Under the pieces are notes generated by a model, which saw only the letters and a program-made list of their open reading frames with translations, was not told the DNA's origin and searched no databases. From assembly GCF_000764535.1 (NCBI RefSeq), contig NZ_CP009571.1:62001-126000 (forward strand): a stretch of 64,000 nucleotides of DNA, given 5' to 3'. The position numbers and the translations under genes are program-made. Positions 60,795 to 64,000 of this stretch are shown here, piece after piece. Position 1 is the first letter of the stretch; each line of letters begins with the position of its first letter. This stretch comes from Sphingomonas taxi (GTDB lineage: Bacteria; Pseudomonadota; Alphaproteobacteria; Sphingomonadales; Sphingomonadaceae).

Positions 60795-61742
60795 TCAGGC
60801 CGCCTGTGGCTTGGCGAACCGCTTGCGGGCGATCAGCGCGGCGGCGGCGGCGCCGAACAGCAGCACCATCGGCGGGGCCGGCACCGGCGCGGGCGGACCG
60901 CCCGACGATCCCGGCGGTCCCGGCGGGCCGCCGTGATGGCCGCTCGACGTCCAGCCACCGTTCGATGACCAGCCGCCGCTGGTGCTCCAGCCCTTCGAGC
61001 TCGACCCGTAATTGTTCTGGTTCTGCCCCTGGCCCTGATTTTGATTCTGGTTTTGATTCTGGCCCTGGTTTTGATTTTGCCCCTGGTTCTGGCTCTGGTT
61101 GTTGCTGTTGTTGTTCGTGTTGGAATTCTGGTTGTTGTTCGAATTCTGATTGCTGTTGGAATTGTTGTTATTGTTGTTGATGTCGACGTTGGCGCCACCG
61201 GTCGAGCTGCTGGTCGACGACGAGCTCGATATGTTGCCCGACGACGAACTCGACACGTTGCCCGACGACGACGAACTGCCCGACGAGGAACTGCTGGTCG
61301 AACTCGACCCGCCGCTCGACGTCGACGAGATCACGACGCTGCCGCTCGATCCGGACGATCCGCCGCCGAAGAAGCCACCGCCGAACCCGCCGCCAAAGCC
61401 GCCGCCGAACCCGCCGCTGCCGCCGACCACCACGGGTACGCCGCCGCCGCCGCCGCCGATGAAGCCTTGCGCCGCGGGCAGCGGCACCGGCACGGGCGCC
61501 GCCTGGCTGGCCACCGTCACCACCGCGGGGGCGCAGCTCGTCGTGGTCGTCGTGACGACGCGGCGGCGCACACCCTGGCGCTGCACCGCGGCGACCTGCC
61601 GCCGCACGACGACGCGCTTCTTGACCTGCTTGACGTAGACGGGTCGGTTCGGTCGCTCGGCGACGTGCACGGCACCGCCACCGATCAACGCTCCCCCGCA
61701 TGCGCAAGCGCATAATTTCGCCAAGGCCATCCTTACGGACAT
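60795..61742 (-). CDS. Exported low-complexity Gly/Ser/Asn/Gln-rich protein with PEP-CTERM-like anchor
   Basis: 315 residues. A hydrophobic Cys/Gly-rich N-terminus (ALAKLCACACGGALIGGGA) is a probable signal sequence. A basic region (KQVKKRVVVRRQV) is followed by a Gly-rich tract (residues about 94-128), a Ser-rich tract (129-181), an Asn/Gln tract (189-243) and Gly/Trp/Ser repeats (GWSTSGGW, SSNGGWTSSG). The C-terminus reads VPAPPMVLLFGAAAAALIARKRF, a PEP-CTERM-type sorting signal variant with a hydrophobic helix and basic end. It is probably a secreted surface or matrix protein. The very high Asn/Gln content resembles prion-like or amyloid domains. Confidence 0.82.
   Translation of the reverse strand: MSVRMALAKLCACACGGALIGGGAVHVAERPNRPVYVKQVKKRVVVRRQVAAVQRQGVRRRVVTTTTTSCAPAVVTVASQAAPVPVPLPAAQGFIGGGGGGVPVVVGGSGGFGGGFGGGFGGGFFGGGSSGSSGSVVISSTSSGGSSSTSSSSSGSSSSSGNVSSSSSGNISSSSSTSSSTGGANVDINNNNNNSNSNQNSNNNQNSNTNNNSNNQSQNQGQNQNQGQNQNQNQNQGQGQNQNNYGSSSKGWSTSGGWSSNGGWTSSGHHGGPPGPPGSSGGPPAPVPAPPMVLLFGAAAAALIARKRFAKPQAA
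61014..61178 (-). repeat. Asn/Gln-coding imperfect tandem repeats
   Basis: The coding strand repeats units like CAAAATCAGGGC and AACCAGAATCAA, giving NQNQGQ-type peptides. The repetitive DNA suggests growth and loss by slippage, so the length should vary between strains. Confidence 0.7.
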
Positions 61743-62127
61743 AAGGTCTCTTTCTCGTTGCTGGTGGCCATGCCCCAGAATCCCGCTCGCAGCACGGCGG
61801 TGCTGCCATAGGACAAAGGGCCAAAGAAACGATTAAGTGCAAGAACCTTCGGCACTTTGTCGCACCGATATCGCCTTTTCACCACGCCGATGTGTCGCGA
61901 TCGCCGTTAACGTACCAGAGTGGAACAGATGTTTGATTCGCCGTTAACCACGACCGCCCCGTCGCGGCGCGGTCGCATTCTGTCCGCCGGCATGCTGCAA
62001 TAAAAGAACGCCGAGGCGTACGATTCGGCAACTCTCATCGCTTGTGGTTCCTTTCGGGCGCGATTATAGGCGCTTCAACCATTTGGGGGCGGCCCCGAGG
62101 TCATCATGGGGCCGGAGGGAGAGTGGT
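61743..62127. other. Divergent promoter region between surface protein and dksA-type gene
   Basis: No coding frame with a recognisable product is present. Two CGCCGTTAAC motifs about 45 bp apart (near 61903 and 61940) could be regulator sites; they resemble, but do not match, full CtrA boxes. A GGAGGGAGAG ribosome-binding stretch sits before the downstream start. Confidence 0.4.
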
Positions 62128-62592
62128 ATGGCAACGCAAGTCAGTCAGATAGACGATGTAACGACCAATCCGCCGGCGGCCAACGATGCCGACGATGGCT
62201 ATCGACCCAGCAACGACGAACCGTTCATGACGCGGCGTCAGCAGGCGTATTTCCGCAACAAGCTGCTGCGCTGGAAGGATGCGATCCTCCAGGATGCTGC
62301 GGGCACGCTCAACCAGCTCCAGGTCGACTCGCTGCGCGAGGCCGATCTCACCGATCGGGCGTCGAGCGAGACCGACTGGTCGATCGAGCTGCGCACCCGC
62401 GATCGCCAGCGCAAATTGGTCTCGAAGATCGAGGCGGCGATCCGCCGCATCGACGAGGGCGAATACGGCTATTGCGAAGTGACCGGCGAACCCATCAGCC
62501 TCGGCCGGCTGGAGGCGCGCCCGATCGCGACGATGACGCTGGAGGCGCAGGAGCGGCACGAGCGCAACGAGAAGATCTCGCGCGAGGATTGA
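62128..62592 (+). CDS. dksA: DksA/TraR family RNA-polymerase-binding protein, zinc site reduced to one Cys
   Basis: 154 residues; the ATG after GGAGGGAGAG was chosen. The protein has a polar N-terminus, the coiled-coil segment AYFRNKLLRWKDAILQDAAGTLNQLQ with the TDRASSETDWSIELRTRDRQRKLVSKIEAAI continuation, and the C-terminal globular region EYGYCEVTGEPISLGRLEARPIATMTLEAQERHE. The Asp pair at the coiled-coil tip lies in ADLTDRAS. Only one of the four zinc-ligand cysteines of enterobacterial DksA remains, as is normal in alphaproteobacteria. It should work with ppGpp on rRNA and stress promoters. Confidence 0.93.
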   Translation: MATQVSQIDDVTTNPPAANDADDGYRPSNDEPFMTRRQQAYFRNKLLRWKDAILQDAAGTLNQLQVDSLREADLTDRASSETDWSIELRTRDRQRKLVSKIEAAIRRIDEGEYGYCEVTGEPISLGRLEARPIATMTLEAQERHERNEKISRED

Positions 62593-62676
62593 ACCGGCGT
62601 GGGCGGTTAACGCTTTCGCCACCATCGGCCATTAGGCGCCGGCGCCTAATCCCGCACGGTCACACAGGCTTCGTTT

Positions 62677-63015
62677 ATGGACAGCTACTCCCACGACCCG
62701 TTCGACAAGGCCGATGCGGCCGGTGGGTCGCAGCGCAGCCGTTCGCGCGACAGCCTGTTCCTCATGGCGCAACTGCGCTTCGAGGAGGAGACGACGGTCC
62801 GCGACGTGCGCGTCCGCAATCTGTCGGAGGGCGGGCTGATGGTCGACTGCGCCCGCGTCAAGGAGCCGGGAACGCCGGTTTCGCTGGAGCTGCGCGGTAT
62901 CGGCAAGGTGACCGGCAAGGTCGCCTGGTGCACCGAAGGCCGGATCGGCATCGCGCTCGACTCGCCGATCGATCCCAAGAAGGCCCGCAAGCCGGTGAGC
63001 GGGGCCAAAGGATAA
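62677..63015 (+). CDS. PilZ-domain protein
   Basis: 112 residues with one PilZ domain. RSRDSLFLMAQLRFEE holds an Arg-rich element equivalent to RxxxR, and VRVRNLSEGGLMVDC contains the NxSxxG motif. The remaining strands (PVSLELRGIGKVTGKVAWCTEGRIGIALDSPIDP) match the PilZ barrel. It is the second stand-alone PilZ protein in the window. It could report c-di-GMP changes to motility or envelope functions. Cotranscription with the upstream dksA-type gene is possible (84 bp gap). Confidence 0.88.
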   Translation: MDSYSHDPFDKADAAGGSQRSRSRDSLFLMAQLRFEEETTVRDVRVRNLSEGGLMVDCARVKEPGTPVSLELRGIGKVTGKVAWCTEGRIGIALDSPIDPKKARKPVSGAKG

Positions 63016-63072
63016 AGCGGGATCGACCGTCGGGGCATCTGAGCAGGGGTCCTGCATGACCCTGATGCAAAA

Positions 63073-63096
63073 GGCCCCTCCGCGACGGGAGGGGCC
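63073..63096 (-). terminator. Hairpin behind the minus-strand DUF465 gene
   Basis: A 9-bp stem GGCCCCTCC/GGAGGGGCC with a 6-base loop is followed on the minus strand by TTTTG. It begins nine bases past the stop codon of the small gene. Confidence 0.65.
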
Positions 63097-63104
63097 GAAG
63101 GGCC

Positions 63105-63260
63105 TTACAGGCCGCTGAGCTCTTCCTTGAGCTTCAGCTTCTTGCGTTTCAGGTCGGTGAGGATTGCGGCGTCGGGCAACGGGCGGTGGACCTCGTCGGC
63201 GATGCGGCGGTCGAGCGCGGCATGCTTGGTCTCCAGTGCCTGTTGATGCGTCGTCTGCAT
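63105..63260 (-). CDS. YdcH/DUF465 family small protein (51 residues)
   Basis: The frame starts MQTTHQQALETKHAALDRRI and ends DLKRKKLKLKEELSGL. The heptad pattern and the KRKKLKLKEEL tail match the DUF465 (YdcH) family of short helical-hairpin proteins common in alphaproteobacteria. The function is unknown. A GGAGGAACCG ribosome-binding site precedes the ATG. It is divergent from a second gene of the same family about 170 bp away. Confidence 0.85.
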   Translation of the reverse strand: MQTTHQQALETKHAALDRRIADEVHRPLPDAAILTDLKRKKLKLKEELSGL

Positions 63261-63429
63261 TTCGGTTCCTCCTGATGCATGCGTGTTGGGGGACTGAGTA
63301 AACCATCGAAGAGGTTAAAAGTCCTCATCGCAAAGCGACGAACGCGATTAGCCGAGTGGCTACGTGCGACGACTTGGTCCGCGCCCGCGGCTGGGCTAGG
63401 GGAGCCACGCAGGCGGCAGGGGATTAGGC

Positions 63430-63627
63430 ATGGACGAAGCACAGATCATCGCCCGGCTCGACGCGCTGCGCACCGAACATCGCGATCTGGATGCCGCGAT
63501 CGACGCGCTCACCGCGACCGGCGTGCCCGACCAGTTGCAGGTCGCGCGACTCAAGAAGCGCAAGCTGCGGCTGCGCGACGAGATCGCCAATTGCGAGGAT
63601 CAACTGATCCCCGACATCATCGCCTGA
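63430..63627 (+). CDS. YdcH/DUF465 family small protein (65 residues)
   Basis: The sequence opens MDEAQIIARLDALRTEHRDLDAAID and closes with VARLKKRKLRLRDEIANCEDQLIPDIIA. Two helices joined near TGVPDQ fit the DUF465 hairpin, and the LKKRKLRLRDEI motif is the family signature. It is divergent from its 51-residue relative and followed by the DUF1465 gene, so it may be first in that operon. Confidence 0.88.
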   Translation: MDEAQIIARLDALRTEHRDLDAAIDALTATGVPDQLQVARLKKRKLRLRDEIANCEDQLIPDIIA

Positions 63628-63726
63628 GATTATTTCGTCCCGGACCGAATCACTTCGGCACAATCGGCACAATCGGGACCGTTGCGGCACCTGTCCAAGC
63701 CGGGGGGCTTGTGCCACCCAACGGTC

Positions 63727-64000
63727 ATGACCCGCAGCAGCAGCGAATCACGCATCCACGATCGTCTGATCGACTCGCTTTATACCGAGGCGATGCTGCT
63801 CGCCGACGAGGCGCGCGACTATTTCGACAGCGAGGGCCGGCTGGAGCGCGAGACGCTCGATCCGCTGATCCGCGTCGGCTTCTCCTGTGAATCGCTCAAG
63901 ATCACCACGCGGTTGATGCACGTCATCGCCTGGCTGCTCACCCAGCGTGCCATCGACGCCGGCGAGATCAAGCCGCGCGAGGCGCTCGACCCGACGCGCC
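63727..64000 (+). CDS. DUF1465 family protein, 3' end beyond the window
   Basis: The frame from MTRSSSESRIHDRLIDSLYTEAMLLADEAR stays open to the window end (91 codons). Further blocks are RETLDPLIRVGFSCESLKITTRLMHVIAWLL and GEIKPREALDP. This matches the alphaproteobacterial DUF1465 family, helical proteins of about 150-170 residues often linked to cell-cycle regulation in Caulobacter relatives. The partial gene cannot be checked at its C-terminus. Confidence 0.82.
   Translation, partial: MTRSSSESRIHDRLIDSLYTEAMLLADEARDYFDSEGRLERETLDPLIRVGFSCESLKITTRLMHVIAWLLTQRAIDAGEIKPREALDPTR

Noticed and set aside
61900-61960. GTTAAC motifs as CtrA boxes
   Set aside because: The TTAA-N7-TTAA spacing of a full CtrA site is not met; only half-site-like words are seen.
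1-64000. CRISPR array, prophage or integrated element at the tRNA-Asn gene
   Set aside because: No regularly spaced repeats, cas, integrase or phage structural genes were seen, and no duplicate of the tRNA 3' end was found in the flanking accessory DNA.

Overview
The window looks like chromosomal DNA of a sphingomonad (Sphingomonas or a close relative, Alphaproteobacteria). It is strongly GC-rich with matching codon use. It carries four TonB-dependent receptors, the alphaproteobacterial order mfd - sdhE - recG, a DksA homologue with one zinc-site cysteine, small YdcH/DUF465 proteins and a DUF1465 gene. No rRNA genes, CRISPR array, intact transposase or phage genes were seen. One tRNA (Asn, GTT) marks the change from accessory DNA (about 1-45 kb) to housekeeping DNA (about 45-64 kb).

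About 1-7.8 kb holds single metabolic genes: a DHDPS/aldolase family enzyme, a secreted TAP-type alpha/beta hydrolase, a class C beta-lactamase-like hydrolase with a TPR tail, a GNAT, a VOC protein and a phytanoyl-CoA dioxygenase. A truncated VOC gene and a frameshifted tyrosine phosphatase gene show decay, and four copies of a 59-bp two-block repeat lie here. About 7.8-17.1 kb is a coherent locus. A TetR gene is divergent from a Baeyer-Villiger-type monooxygenase + SDR pair. A TonB receptor + second TetR pair is divergent from a GH3 beta-glucosidase + esterase-like hydrolase pair. Nearly identical 18-bp palindromes (16/18) sit in both divergent promoters, suggesting one regulator for uptake, deglycosylation and oxidation of one substrate.

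About 17.2-20.6 kb has a PAS-LuxR regulator divergent from three small stress or envelope genes. About 20.6-27.4 kb has an S41-like peptidase, remnants of a 3-hydroxyisobutyrate-dehydrogenase-like gene and of an M20 peptidase gene, a TonB receptor and an APC amino acid permease. About 27.5-34.3 kb is a compact operon of two luciferase-like monooxygenases, an M20 deacylase, a GNAT, a fused ABC permease-ATPase and a binding protein. Its gene content matches the Bacillus subtilis yxe/ytm sets for S-(2-succino)cysteine and related thioethers. Divergent from it, 34.6-39.8 kb encodes a periplasmic redox cluster: a DsbD-alpha-like protein, an unusual mono-haem protein, a TlpA-like thioredoxin, cytochrome c, cytochrome b561 and cytochrome c'. 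Two convergent TonB receptors follow. GGAAT-containing AT-rich motifs occur in several promoters of this region, so it may be a sulfur or thiol acquisition island (inference).

From 45.3 kb: tRNA-Asn, nadK, moaA, an EAL phosphodiesterase with a coupled NTF2-like gene, mfd, sdhE, recG, a PilZ protein, tyrS, a LysM/degenerate-LytM lipoprotein, serS, a host-attachment-family protein, an Asn/Gln-rich surface protein with a PEP-CTERM-like tail, a dksA-type gene, a second PilZ protein, two DUF465 proteins and the start of a DUF1465 gene. Intergenic palindromic repeats and a tandem duplication of the mfd 3' junction lie in this part.
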